The notes beneath the pieces were generated by a model. The model made no database searches. It was not told the origin of the DNA and saw only the letters and a program-made list of their open reading frames with translations. Shown piece after piece: positions 8,900-23,899 of a DNA stretch of 64,000 nucleotides. The translations under genes and the position numbers were made by a program. Origin of the DNA: Ischnura elegans (taxonomy: Eukaryota; Arthropoda; Insecta; Odonata; Coenagrionidae); the NCBI RefSeq assembly GCF_921293095.1, contig NC_060259.1, positions 46,295,812 to 46,359,811 on the forward strand, read 5' to 3'. Position 1 is the first letter of the stretch; each line of letters begins with the position of its first letter.

Positions 8900-11800
8900 A
8901 TTTCCTTATCATGATTGGGAGGTATAGTTCCGCCTTCTTTAAAGGTTATGACATTAAATTGAAAAATAGTGATTATTGAAGAAAATAGTGATTTTAAAAG
9001 AGGCAAACTATTATCTATCGAACGTCTTTGACGTCTGAAGCATTGGAATACTTTGATGTATGACTTTTGATCCATTATAAATCATATGTTTTAAATAATT
9101 ATTGGGTCATATATTGTTGCAATTTTCATTTTAAACATGATCCATTTTTTAAGAAAGATTACTCAAATTGAATACTAATTCTCTAAATGTTAACAAGTTT
9201 TCCTTCCTTTTAAGTAAAAATCCAGTATGTTGGTAGAAAATTCAATGCGATTTCCAAACTGAGTGACAGAAATAGATACAGAATTAACGGTCGTAGCTCA
9301 GTGAATCATAGAAAACCGGTAATATTTCTACGCAGATACACAATCTGCTAATAATTTCACCTATACTATGGAATAATTAGAGTAATAACCTTAGCCCTGC
9401 TGTGGCTACGTTACGTTAATTACACCTCTAATAAGCGTAAATCAATGAAAATGGTCGTGAATGAGCTGGCCGGAATAAAGGCTTCAGATATGAATTGGAC
9501 GCGCTAATTGGCTATCTCGATGGTCATAATCATTGATAAAGACTTATAGACTATAAAATAGGCTTTAGTTCGATTGTTTTATTTCATTTTAATGGCAAAC
9601 GCTTACATTGGAGAAAACATGGTATTTTACGGAAAGTGATAGGTATGTTTTAACAACGAAGTGTGGAATCAGTAAAAAAAATAGGCTACCTCGAATATTT
9701 TTGAAGAACGCAAGTCAAAAGGTTGTTCATGTTGAAATCAAAATAGTGGAGCATTATGGCCTCCATAAATTAAGTATTGTATCACGATAATTAAATTGAT
9801 AATGCTTAGCGTGGTTAGAAGAGTTTTTTTTTCAGAAATGGCTGATTAAAGGTAAGAAAAAGATAATGAACCGAAGCTCTGAATAAAATTGAGTGGTTAG
9901 GGAGCCAAGGGGTATAAGTGATATCTTTGTTCTATACGCAGGTACAGAAATTAGATACAGAAAACAAACGAGATCAATTAGATATTTAGTAGTGCATTTG
10001 ATATTCCACTTGATGTCAGCACAGAACAGAGACTCACTCGCATCCCTTGGCCACCGATTTTTGTGTATTTCTTCTAAAAATAAACTTTACCTAACTCTGT
10101 TGAGAAAAAATCACCTGTACCCCTTGGCTTCTCATCCGCTCAATTGTGATCTTTTTATATCGTTCAGCGGTTAATTTTGGAATCATAAAAATGGTTTCAT
10201 CAAAAAAATACGGTTGTTAATCAAATAGTAATCATTAAATTGATATTTCTGTGCATTTAAATGACAGTAATAAGTTAGCAATTCATATACTTTAGAAGTG
10301 TTCTATGGTGTTGATGGTATAAGCGTTACGGCGAATGTTTTCTTGTAAATGCACTTTGGTTTAACCAAATTTCCTGCTTAATGTGATTATTACAGAACAT
10401 TGCAAAAATATGAGAGGTATTGGAGAAAATGTTGCTATTCTGTACTTATATCTCCCAGTTAAGTGTATTTTTCCTGAGTAAAATAATGCTATATGGATTT
10501 GAACTTAACTTTATATTTTTTTCTTATAATGATCGGTTTTTTTAAATTTGCCTTTGAGAAATGCTAAAAGTTACATAAGATAAATAGTATACTTAAAAAA
10601 CCAAAGATATACTATTTTTAGATAAAAATAACTATTCACTTAATTTCGACATGCTTTAAATCTTAATACGCATAGGGTCTTTCTGTGTATTTCGAGGAAC
10701 TGTTGTTTAAGTATAATTATAAACAATATTATTTTAATGGAATTACCTGTAATTGCTTGGAGTGAAGATTTTTTAGAAAATTGTTTTAACTTAATGATTA
10801 AAAATAAACCGATTTTAAACTTTCTGTTATAGCTGTAACAACATCTTTGGCCGAAAATCAAGCAATTTTCTAAAAGTTAAATATTTCCAAATGAAAAAAT
10901 ACTTTATGATAGTCAATACATGTACACATCACCTAATGGAAGTGAATCAAGTTTTTGTATAAGTGAAGCGAGTTTGTGTAATGAAAATTGTCATCGAATC
11001 AAGATGAAATAATGGCTAAAATGATGAAAACATTCTTCTAAAATAACAATCTAGTCCTTGCGCCAGTAAATGTTGATAATGATGGAGTTTTAAATTTTCG
11101 CATGCTGAAGTTAAATCGTATTTTTAATGGGGCTGCATGCTGCGAAATCACATACAATTTGTTTGTTTTGTGGCTGATAGAATTGTACATACATTTAGGT
11201 TCTGATAGTTGTGATTTAAAACTTTCAATACCAATCAACAGGAGAGCTCAATGTTAAATAATGATTCTTTATTTCACCGATATAATAAGGGATGTTTGGG
11301 GTATAAAACCTGACGATGCGGCCAGTAAAAGTTCTCCTAGCCTTAGCCTAGCTTAAACAAGGCACGTTATGCACCTAGTTTTGGTAAGGCAGTATGTCCC
11401 TCAGCTGCTCTTGCCCAGAGCCTGCTCTGTTCTCTCATTGATGAACTGTCAACTTGGATGAGTTTGACTCCATAATTGTCTCCCGAGCTGTTACACTCGC
11501 TAACTGGAGGGCGCCTTCTCCAATCAAACGCTCACCATTCAACTCACATCTGCGCGGGAAAGCAAATTGTTCCTGATATCCATCGCGCCTCGTTTTTTCC
11601 CTGGTCGTCATTTCTCTGAAGAGACTATTTGACGTGGAAGAATGTATTAATTGATAGTGTTGACGCCGTCAGGGCCTCTGGAGGAATCGTACTCCTAAAA
11701 AATGTCAGCCTCAACGTGATGTACTGAGGAAACATTTCGATGTAGAGATCGAATGCGAGTTAGTGATATTTTCTTCCTCACTTAGCTATTTATTTGTATG

Positions 11801-12200
11801 ATGAAACCAAAATGTAGATTCTTATGTTTTCTCGAACTCCCAAGAAGTGTTACTCATTTTTTCATAACAACTTCTTTTTTCGGAGTTTAATTAGCTGCAC
11901 CTAAAAAATGCCCTCTTCCTAGTGCGTTCAAACGTTAGCTAAATAACAATATATCATTTTTAATACTAAACAAAATCTAGTTGATATCAGTTTTCTAAAA
12001 GTTAAGAAGGTACATTTTGCATTCTGTTTACAGAACTAGAAGCAAAATTACAACTCCTTAAAGAATTTTTCTCTTATTGTAGTTTAAGAAACGAGACAAA
12101 ATTACTATCTTGCTAATAACGACTGTAAGTATACTCTACAACTGTGACAGGGATTTTCAATGCAACAGCGTCATTTAGAATCATGGTCTGGCGATAGTAC
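8900..12200. other. Non-coding stretch, nothing recognised
   Basis: AT-rich with short frames only. A moderately GC-richer patch at 11320-11700 has no recognisable coding or repeat structure; as intronic DNA next to the RUNX exon it might hold regulatory sequence, but nothing in it shows this. Confidence 0.4.
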
Positions 12201-12375
12201 AAAAAAAACGGCAGCTCCTTAACTTTTGATTATCATAAATATAGGGTTTAAAAAATTATCCGCTGTTTCCTTATGGGAAAAAGTTCCTTATTGGAGTCAT
12301 TGCAAGGTGCCTGTGGACGCTGCTGTGCTCAAACGATATGCTTACGAGCAGCGACCAACGCGGCAAGAGCAATCA

Positions 12376-13949
<1,574 letters not shown>

Positions 13950-13950
<1 letters not shown>

Positions 13951-16900
13951 GGTATCCTCCCTATCTCTATCCTCTGAAAATAATGGAACCCTTTTAAACG
14001 CTCTAATTGTACACGAACGAGCCCTTTACCTTACGTCAAATCAACTGTCTTCCCATTGTCTCTATCGTCTCAGGGTCAATTTTGTGGAAGTTCATCATAA
14101 TAATGAAATGAAAGAACTTTGCTCAATTCCACCAATATATTTTTAGGTTATACTACTTTCGAAGCATCACCATCAGAGTCCTTGTATCATCATCAGGTAT
14201 CTGATGAGAACGCCACTGCGCGGAAACTAGTCATACCTTTAAAGAAAATGGTGGAATTAAACAAAGATTTTCATTTCACTATTTCCTTCCCACATTGTCC
14301 TTGTCAGAATATGCCCTTCTTTTTTGACTTTGAGAATTTTTGTGTACGCAAGAAATTTATTGTTTTTCAATTCGTATGAATTAATAATTCAAATATAGCT
14401 TAGGGAAATGAAATTCAGTGCGATGAACTGAGGTTTTAATCCGATTGATATTAAATAGAGAATTAATTGGCCAATGGTAATTAGGAGATCTGAATATAAT
14501 GAGATAATTATGAATGGATGGTATCACATGTGATAAAAGGGAAACATTGGCCTTGCTGATGAGTACGTTGGGTCAGTACGCGACTTCAGCGATGAAGGAA
14601 GAAGGAATGAAACGAAATCATCTCGAATTAAATCCCTGCTCTCACATTGCCACGTTTTGTTACAGAGTATAGGACTCAAAGTCTCACTATATGAAGATTC
14701 TTTGTCCATTCCCATGTATGTCTTGTATACTTATGTATGTATGCCTCGTATCTTGGTATTTTCAAGATACTTAGTACCCTACATATTTATAATGAATTTC
14801 CCCTGCAACGTGGTCCGAAAAAAAATCGAATGAATATCTTTAATATAACAAAAATCCAACCTTTTTAATATATTGTGAGGAAAATTCTCGATCCATTTCA
14901 TTCAGAAACTTATTCACTATTATTTTCTTATGGTAAATAAAGTTCTCCTTCTAAAATGAAGCTTGCAACAGTAAAATATTTGAACCTATCGCCTTGTATC
15001 CACTGAAGTCATAGGTATGCAATGTTTCGAATTTATACGTAAATAAAAAATTAATTAATTAATATTACCAATGATTATCCTATCTTCTTTCATTTTTCTT
15101 ATTTGCTTTTATGTGTTAGAGAAAAGTTATTCCAATAAATTGATTCCGATGGGTTGCGTTCAGTATGACGTCCATATTTTTGAATGAGTAAGGCATTGAT
15201 AGTTCCATTTTACGCCATGTGAGATTATTTTAATTAATCCAACGACTTTTTATTGAAATATGTTGCACTGAGTCACTAATTCTAGGAAATTTTAAAAATG
15301 ATCTGGCAAATCAGGTGACATTCTGTAGAATTTAGGTTTTCCCGGCGCATAATTTGATGATTTCTCAGGTTTCCCACCGGTTTTTGTATTGGGTAATTTC
15401 TCCCAACGTTTCAACGACTCAGACTCAGACCCACCAGGTGCGGTATTGGGTAATAGCTGATATTCTGTTTATCATTGATGGGAAGTACTAAATGTAAATC
15501 GTCCCGTGTTATATTGGGACACAGTATTTTATGAGACATGTTTTCTTGATTAGGACTTGTTTAGACGTCACATTATAGAGATTTTTAAGCATATTTTCAA
15601 CTATGCAGTTGATTCCATTGCAATTGATTAGAAGTATTAGGTTCTGGTGACTCTACTATACATTTTTGCAAAACTGTTATCTTAGAGAGATATGATTTTC
15701 AGTCCGCAGAAAACAGACGGTTTTTGGATCTCCTATATTGTTAAATTCTTATACTACGTTAGCGCAATCTCTCTACGATAGTCATAGTCATCAGTTGTCT
15801 AACCCGATGATTTTTAAGTGCAGTGATATTCGAAAGGAAATATGTCATTTCCTCCAGTTTTCCTTCCTTGCTATGCTTGCCATTGCAGCACGATATGCCC
15901 AATTATAGACGCAGGAATTTTCTGATCCTAATGTTTTTCCCAAGGTAAATGTCCTTATGTATTCTGTATGTATGCGCTGCGTTAAATTATGAAGTTTTTC
16001 AATAAAGGTAAAATTGGCTATAGTTTTAATTCATAGAGTAATTTAATTGTGAATATATCTTGAAGGATATCTCGTAATCGTTAATCCAATATCCATATTC
16101 AAAGTCCTCATTTCTATATCAGCTTTCCTACAATGACTTTAAATAACTTAAAGTTGTACACTCCGATTCTACATGGATTGCTTTCTATACTAATTTTAAG
16201 GGTTGTTACAACCCCCTACCTCTATTTCCTATGACGTTATAGCCATGTTATTACCAATCCTCCATTGACTTATTTTACTGGCTTGTTGTTTCATATTTTG
16301 TGCAGCGTTCATTTTGGACACCTCAGCAAGTAGCCTCCAAGTTTACTAATGTTCAGTGACTTATCAGTCATACAATATTCCTTTTAGTTCCGTAAAAAAG
16401 CAGCGTCTATGTTTTATGCATCTTTTCATGTATTTACTGGTAGGAGTAGAAGGTAGCATTGGTCTACCGACCTCTCTCTTTGGCATCTTCCAACCAAATG
16501 TCTGCTGGCATGGACTGTTACCCCGTTGAAAAGACGATAGCTCATTTCAATCGTAATGGTTCGTTTTGCCTAATAAAATCCGAAGCCATGTCTACCAAAG
16601 CTTTATATCAGTCCTCTTAATTGTGAATACTTTGCAACCGTTAGGTTATACTGAAAAAAACATCTTAATTGATAGTATGTCATGTAGAGTAATTCGATAT
16701 CTTGAATTTTAGTCCAGTTTTGTTTTTAATTTACCACTCCTCGAATCTACAATTATTCTACCATTCTGGTAGCGTCCTTGGTTCTCTAATTCAGTATAAC
16801 GGAAAGGAAGTGAATAGAGGTCGTATATGCGTGCTTAAGTACGAACATCAGGTGCTTAATTTTTTAATTCTATTGTATGAATGTGTTAGCAATAATGCGG

Positions 16901-18200
16901 TCCGTTTTAGCATGGGATTTTTCAGATAGTAACTGATTTACGGAAGATAAAATAATTTGCGTTGTAAAGTTCCCTTTTATATTTAAGCATTTTTAAATAT
17001 ATCAGTGAACTTAACAGAGTTTATTCTTTTATTTTCCCTGTGGAAAGGTTTGTCACAGTTAGGCCTGAAGTTATCAGTTACGGTAACTGAGTTATTTCTC
17101 TAATCCGTTTTCTCTTAAAAAATTCCGTTTTTGTAGCTTATTCGGTGGTCTACTGTCTAATTATTGCTATGGAATCCACGTACAATCCTAAATGATTATC
17201 CATAGATTTCCACCCTTGCATCGAAATGGGGCTTCATTTATCTGCCTCGTCCTTTCCGTCGTTCTGATACTTGCGACGGAAATTCTCGCAGATAATCCGG
17301 GAGACAGGCGCTCAATGAATGGGAGATTTAGTCTTGACTAACACCAATATCGCATTCCATTTGATCTTGGGCGAAGGAAGTAAAGGAATGTGACAAGGCG
17401 AGGCTCCTTGCAGCATTTTTAATAGCTACTGATGGATTTTCGCGAGGCATCAGGTGAGGTGACTTGGATACCTGAGTGATAGCGTTTCGGGCGTTACTTG
17501 GGGCGAAAACGAGGGGCTCAGGTGGGCGAGATCGGTTGATTTCCGAGGGGGGACCCCTGGAGAGAAGGAAAAAGGGGAGTCTGAACGAGGGGAGGCCAAT
17601 TCGGAGGGATTCCCGAAAGGTTTTAGTGTTTTGTCGAAGATCTGTTGGCCCGGAAGACTCAACCGGGTATGCGGACGAGAATTAGTCGTTTGGTGACGAT
17701 CGAGGTGATTGAAACTGATGTCCCTCCATCTTTTAATCTAGAGAGGCTGCAAAAAGATTTTAATTATATCTTACTCTCTCCTCAGCGTTCATCATCATCC
17801 ATTGTAGCTAAGAGTTTGTCACTAAGCAACGCATTTCGTCCTTTTCGGCATGCTCGAACTCTTCATTTGAAAATAAGCCTTCAGAAAAAATAATTGAAAT
17901 CCGTGGTCTCAATTAAAAAAAATATATCATTAAAGCATTGGAATTACATTAGAGTCTGTTTGAGGTTGTTGAATATATGGTCTCAATTTTTTCTTTTACA
18001 TAATTTTTTATTTTATATGTTTAAATAAATTGTACATGGTGTCTATTATTTAAATTTATACTAGTGGTCAAAATACATACGAGATAATTTATGGCACTAT
18101 TGTTCATCTGGTTACGTGTACTTCCCTGCTTCAAATTTAAATTGATCATGCAGTAGCTAATGAGATGGTTAAAACTGGTGAGCTCAAAATTTAAAATGAT
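13950..18200. other. Non-coding stretch upstream of the RUNX exon
   Basis: AT-rich, with no supported gene. It contains a Penelope-like tail fragment (15357-15445) and a moderately GC-rich patch at 17440-17700 whose short frames on both strands match nothing I know. Confidence 0.4.
15357..15445 (-). mobile_element. Penelope-like element 3' tail fragment
   Basis: On the plus strand GATTTCTCAGGTTTCCCACC...CCAACGTTTCAACGACTCAG is a diverged reverse complement of the tail at 60525-60610 (CGAAACGTCGGT...CCCGAGAAATCC). No coding remnant is attached. The match is short and the copy clearly old. Confidence 0.45.
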
Positions 18201-18264
18201 CTTTTAGCCTAAATGGGTCCAAATATTTTTAGGTATATTTTCTCCTTGGCAATCATTTTATGTA

Positions 18265-18545
18265 CTTATTACAGCAAAATATTTGCGATTTTATTACACA
18301 TGATATTTTTTATTCGCATGTTCTCAAACTGGTGGAGTAGGGGCAGTAAGTCCTCTCAAATACTGAACTAGCGCTAACTAGGTCATTTTGGAACGGCATT
18401 ACGAAATTCCGATACTTCAAGCGCAATCAACAGTATGCATTTATATTGTACTGAAAGTTTTTAATACTTCAATCTAGTTTTTAGTTATCAATAATTTAGT
18501 TTAGATTAGAATCTTTATTGTGCTAGAGTGTTTTTAGCCGAGCTA
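18265..18545 (+). repeat. Diverged direct repeat, copy 1
   Basis: Aligns with 19115-19400 through blocks such as CAGCAAA, TTTGCGATTTTAT.ACACATG, GCATGTTCTCAA/GCATATTCTCAA, AAGTCCTCTCAAATA/AAGTCCCCTCAAATA, TATGCATTT and CTAGTTTTTAG.TATCAA. By eye about three-quarters of positions agree. There are no recognisable ends or coding sequence. Confidence 0.7.
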
Positions 18546-19114
18546 AAAACAAGAAAACATCACTTATCGTCTTCTTATTCGTCTTCACTTATCAATTATT
18601 GCAGTATATTTGTGTCTGGCTATCATCGACATATACATGCGTTTTATTTAGCAAATTCACCCACGAGTGCCCCTTAGTTTACGCTAATTCATTTTTCAGA
18701 GTTAATTATGATGCGGATATATCTTTAAATTTTCCATGGGATGTAAAAATTCTCTTGGAACGAAAATTAAAATAATGCTTCACTCTGGATAACGTAAATT
18801 ACTCTTTCCCGTTTGATGAGAATTATGATGTATCATGCAAGGGTGAAGACCGTATAAAGAGTATTTTGTTTCATATCTGACCTTCAGGATTAAAGTATGC
18901 ATGGAATTGATGTTGATGTGGGTTAAATAATTTTACTGGTGCCACTCTCTGTATATTTATATTTCTTGATAGCTATCGTGATACATCCAATTTTCTACTC
19001 TTTTTTAGGCTCCATAAGCTTTTACAAATGAATCACGCTATCATGAATGCAATACTTTAATTAAATGATGCTTTGTGACATGCTCCTTAATTTATTTTTA
19101 AAAATTTGTTTGTC

Positions 19115-19400
19115 CCTTTAACTCATTTCAGCAAACATTTTGCGATTTTATGACACATGTTATTTTTTATTTGCATATTCTCAAGCTGGAATAGTATTGG
19201 CAACAAGTCCCCTCAAATATCTTGCTAGCTAGGCAATGCTGGAATAGCATATTCCGGTGTACAAACTTCCGGTACTTATAAAATTAAGCAAAATCACTAA
19301 TATGCATTTTTACTATGCTGGAAGTCATTAGTATCTAGTTTTTAGATATCAAGTATCTAATGTTTGATATAAATCTTCATAGTGCTTCTTAGCGCTCCTT
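19115..19400 (+). repeat. Diverged direct repeat, copy 2
   Basis: Partner of 18265-18545, same orientation, about 850 bp downstream. Confidence 0.7.
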
Positions 19401-20014
19401 AGAATTATTCTTCAGGTCATTAAAAAAGCATGCCAATATGAGGTTAATAGAATTATATTAAGACGAACGCGTAAACTCTATCTATTTTGCTCAAAGAAAA
19501 GTATATGCATGACTTAAAGACCTGTACTTTTATGAGTGAATTTTTGAAAAACGATGAATCAAGGTACGTATTCACATCTAAAACACATTTTTTTACGTAG
19601 AAACTTATCGTTAAATAAAAATTAATTTCATTGTAGCCTCACTAGAGAACTGTGAATATTTTTTAATAATAACATAACAATATTGCGTGGTGAAACTTTT
19701 CAAAGCCTTTCATTTAATCATTTCCGATTTTTTTCAAACAGTTTTTAACATTTCCGACTGTAAAATTCCATTAGTCTTCATTTCATTATGCACGAGAGTG
19801 CTGATTAGTGGAAGTGTGTAATATATGTTAGAAGGTGGAATCTGGAGGCATTTTTGTAGCACTATAGGTAAATATATTATTATGTACAGTAAAAGTATGT
19901 GTATATGTAAGGAACATTTTTTCTGTTTTCAGTTTTGTTATTCGCATTTAAAATGAGGTAAAGCAGAAATAATTTCGATTGGGCATTATTAGTCTGTGTA
20001 AGAAGTAATTTTAG

Positions 20015-20060
20015 CCCTTTATGACCCAATGTTGCTTCTAAGTAACATCAAAAATGTATA
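20015..20060 (+). mobile_element. Solo terminus related to the 32.8 kb element
   Basis: CCCTTTATGACCCAATGTTG followed by CTTCTAAGTAACATCA parallels the reverse-complemented right end of 32774-33028. The flank is TTAG rather than TTAA, and no partner end was found within a few hundred bases. Confidence 0.45.
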
Positions 20061-20099
20061 TATTTTAAGCTCTGTTCAGTACAGATTCAGACAGAGACT

Positions 20100-20235
20100 A
20101 CGTGTTCTTTTATGCTGCAAAATTTAATGGTGAAATATGTACTTGCCATAATAACGAAGATTGAGAAGAAAGTTTACATTTAAAAAATAAGATATCTTAA
20201 AATTTAATTTCCCCTAAAAGCAGCTCTGGAGTAGA
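20100..20235 (+). repeat. Dispersed repeat, partner of 690-830
   Basis: See 690-830. An upstream flank at 20015-20060 resembles the terminus of the TTAA-flanked element at 32774-33028, so the two repeats may belong to one family. Confidence 0.45.
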
Positions 20236-22772
20236 GACGATTGATGAGAGTTAATTTAAAATCGCGAAGGAGGAGAAGCTAAGAATGAGCAGTTTATGAT
20301 AGAGGGTGAGATATTGGAGGGGTGCCTCAGAAGTTTACAGGGGGGTGGATAACAAAGAGAACGAATGGGTTTGATAAGGTTTCCGGGCCAACACTATCCA
20401 TTTAAAATTCATTTCCATTCAAGGTCCTATTGGAAATGATTTTCATTTCCGGTTTTTCACCTCGCAATATTGTAATATTATTATTATTACAAAATACTCA
20501 TAGCATTCTCTAACTAACCTATAAATAAATTTGTTTTTATTTCACGATAAATTCCTACGAAAGAAGAAAATTAATTTGTGTTTGGTATGCGCAAACGTAG
20601 CTTTCTTGATTCGCCTTTTTTCGTAAATTCGCTCACAAAGCTACAGGTCTTCCAGCGGTTTGCTGCGATACAAAATAGGAAGAATTTACGCGTACACTTA
20701 CGCGTTAATTTAAATTGTATGACACGCATCTTGTTGACAATGACCTGAAGAATAATGCCATTGTTCTTACAAAGCCTGTGATAATTTCTCTGGTGGTAGG
20801 GCACGTGTACGCGAATATTTTTCATTGAATTTTCTAATTTTTAATGTTTTAACTTAGAAAATTTAAAGCTATGTATTTTTTTTTCAAATAATTTAATAAA
20901 GTCAAAATTTGTGTAGCCATTTGTTGACTTGTTTGTGTTTTAACAATAAAAGATAATTTTTTGGCCCAAGTCTGTTTTTGCGAAAGACTGAAATTAGTTT
21001 ATAGATATTAGAAAATTGTTATTTTTAACATAATTTCCTATTATCTCTAAAACTTTTAATAGGATGAATATCAAATTTACGCTGAAATGGCATAAAGACA
21101 GAACTTTATCATTTTAAGCTATGAAAAATGAATCTTTTACTCAATTTAACAATAAATTTTAATTTGCCAAATTAAATGGTCCGGAAATACTATATAGGTA
21201 TGAGACAGTACGAATCAAAAAGGCACCAGGGGCTCATTTAAGCAGTTAGAACATGCCCAAAGGTACGCCGATGTCAATGCGTAAACGTGCCCAGTCCCCA
21301 TGTTTGGACTTATTTTTAACGAGCAAAGAAATTTTAAATCATTTTTATGCAAATAAATAGTTCCCAAAAAAGGATAAAATTCGGCTACTCTCTTTGAATT
21401 GGTTTATCCTTAACTTAGTATTATTGATTCATAATAATTTTTAAGCACTGCACAAAATTTACTCACCTTCACAGAAAGCATGTTATCTTTTTCCGCATGC
21501 TTGACCGATGCTCGACAGAAGCTCTTGTGAGAGTACCTACTATGGAGCGGAATAAATGCGTCATGACTGGTGGCGCGCCAATTACAACTAGCTTCGGAAA
21601 AAGTGCACCGCGTAAACATGCCCCGGTCTACCCTAATCATCGTCATTACTCTTGTTTCCTTTATTCCATACAGTAATGTGTCCTTACGCAGCTCAGTTGT
21701 TCCTTTAATTTAATATTTACTTAGATACAGGACTTCAGCCTAGGTTGAAGGGAGCACGATACTTACACATCGGTCGAAAGCTAATTAAGCAAGTATATTC
21801 CTACACCACCACCATATATCAGACGCATCCAGCGCAGGTGCACAGCATAATTCATTCAAGAGTAGCGGAATGACTTGGAATCAAATCGATTTTAGAAATT
21901 ATTGCGGAGCGTCCTGGCATGTAACGCATTGGACCATTAGTACCAGCGTTTGGCTATTGATTGGAGGATCCCGAGTAAAAATCCGGATTAAGCCTTTGAA
22001 AATGCAGCAAAAAATCCTCATTGTTCAAAATTACCCAGGAAAAGTAATTTAAACCCACAGTGAACACCAGGCACTTACTCGTTATTTAGTGAAGGATGAG
22101 CTCTACCCTCAACTAGCATGAAAAACCTTCAGGTTTAAGGTGGCTGGAGAGAATTTCTTATGCATAGATTTGATCACAGACTTCGCTCACGTGCTATATT
22201 TTGTGATAATTCGGGATAAACTTGGAAAAATATCAATTCATCGTCTAGGATGTGGATATTCAATGGCATTTTATTCCATTTTGGTTATATATCCTGATAC
22301 TTCTTACTGTAAAATGTCATTCAATACGAAAATGTATTTGTTGAGTGAGGTATTATGCGTAAAAACGATTTTTAAAGTTCATTAGGTAAAATTGAACGAA
22401 ATTAATTGGTTAAAATTATGGAATATAAATACTTCAATATCAATTTTTTAGTAGTGTATACCTTTAACAAGAGCAATACTTACTTAACGGAGACAAAAAT
22501 ACAATGTATAAATGTATTTGGCTTACATTGCTGTGATGACTTTATGCATTATCTTATACAACTATCTGCCCTGGCATTTGCCATTAAGAGTATTTCGGTC
22601 CAGTGCACATACCTGCTATTAATTTTCAGGGGACAGCCACATGCAGAGCTCTGCGAAAGTAATATAAATGGGTGAAAATGGATGTTTTGGTGCTGGTTGC
22701 ATACCCAAAAAATCTCCAATATTTGATTCTAAGGTGGTAGGTTATATAAAAATTACGAAAATTATTCTTGCA

Positions 22773-23405
22773 CAGAGCTGGGAAAATACAGGCTGAGGAG
22801 TATTTGGAATACATGCATACCGCTCCAATAAATGCATATGAGATACAAAATACCACTCCAAAAGTATTTGAAATGCAAAATACCTTCGACTTGGTTGTTT
22901 GAAAAACAAACTACAAACTAATATTTTAAATACCTTTTAAAATACATCCATCATCAGGGCTGGGAAAAATATTGGCCGAGGAATATTGGATATACAAAAT
23001 ACCGCTGCAAATGTATTTTAAATACAAAATACCTTTGACTTGGGTATTTGAAAAATTGGCTACAGAATAATATTTTGAATGCATTTTAAAGTACTCCATA
23101 CATTTGTATGGAAACTGATAACTCTATCAAAAAAATTAAAAATTCTAACCTGTCTTGGAACGTTATGGAGAGTTGAAAAAATGAAGAAAATGGAAGTAAT
23201 CTCTGAAGCATAATGTAAGAGAAGTGTTACCAGAGCTACTTTACAAGTATTTTACAAATGTATTTTTTATTTTATGATGGGTATACACCAAATATCTGTA
23301 TTTGAAATACAGATACAAGGTACATTCAGGTGCCAAATACAAATTATAAATTTATTTCAAATGCGTTTTTTTAAATACTTGTATTTGAAATTCTGCCCAG
23401 CCCTA
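22773..23405. mobile_element. Nonautonomous hAT-type element with CAGGGCTGGG ends and a duplicated left end
   Basis: The left end is CAGAGCTGGGAAAATA (22773) and the right end, reverse-complemented from 23405, is TAGGGCTGGGCAG. The flanks TTCTTGCA (22765-22772) and TTCATGCA (23406-23413) agree at 7 of 8 positions, an 8-bp target duplication. A second left end, CAGGGCTGGGAAAAATA, starts at 22955, and the following 150 bp repeat the first 182 bp, so the left part is tandemly duplicated inside one insertion. The body is rich in AAATAC/GTATTT words (CAAAATACC recurs at least four times). No coding capacity. Confidence 0.8.
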
Positions 23406-23581
23406 TTCATGCATAATGCTTCTATGCTGATCGCAGATGATTTTATAGAGTGCAAAATTCGAAGAAAAGTGTGATATTTGATGCCCCTATTATGCTGTGG
23501 TCCACGTTAGAAAGTGAGACCACCTTCGCTATTCTCGGAAGAGCTACACCTTGGAGTAGAATGTAGTGATTGCGTCCCCTA

Positions 23582-23863
23582 TTAGAACTCGGGCGGGTCC
23601 GAGGTCAAAGTGAATGGACTGCCTTCTAAATGTGTGATCTCCCACGCCCCTATCTTGTTAGCGGTGTCCAATAGGATTTTTGCCGTTATGAGTTCAAAGC
23701 ACTTGTTTAGGGCATGTATATGAAATGGTTTGCGATTCATTATGGACTTAAGGAGAGCTGTAGCAGATAACTCTATTTGTGTGGGAAGAGAGGATAAAAG
23801 ATGATGTCTGAAAGTTGAAAGTGCGGAAATGAAACTGAGGTTAGTGCTTTTAATGAGATGCAC
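23582..23863 (-). CDS. Unrecognised 93-codon open frame
   Basis: Not recognised. It is slightly GC-richer than its neighbours and has little low-complexity sequence. It lies just beyond the 8-bp-target element. No domain, signal peptide or membrane segment is apparent, and no clear splice sites bracket it. It could be a transposon or exon remnant, or chance. Confidence 0.15.
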   Translation of the reverse strand: MHLIKSTNLSFISALSTFRHHLLSSLPTQIELSATALLKSIMNRKPFHIHALNKCFELITAKILLDTANKIGAWEITHLEGSPFTLTSDPPEF

Positions 23864-23899
23864 ATGATAAGTATATTCATAAATCGATGGAGCAGGGAG

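Larger units (their letters stand above)
19400..22770. other. Non-coding stretch
   Basis: AT-rich with no supported gene. It contains a truncated terminus like that of the TTAA-flanked 32.8 kb element (20015-20060) and the 20100-20235 repeat. CGTAAACGTGCCC near 21282 and CGTAAACATGCCC near 21610 are two similar words of unknown meaning. Confidence 0.4.
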
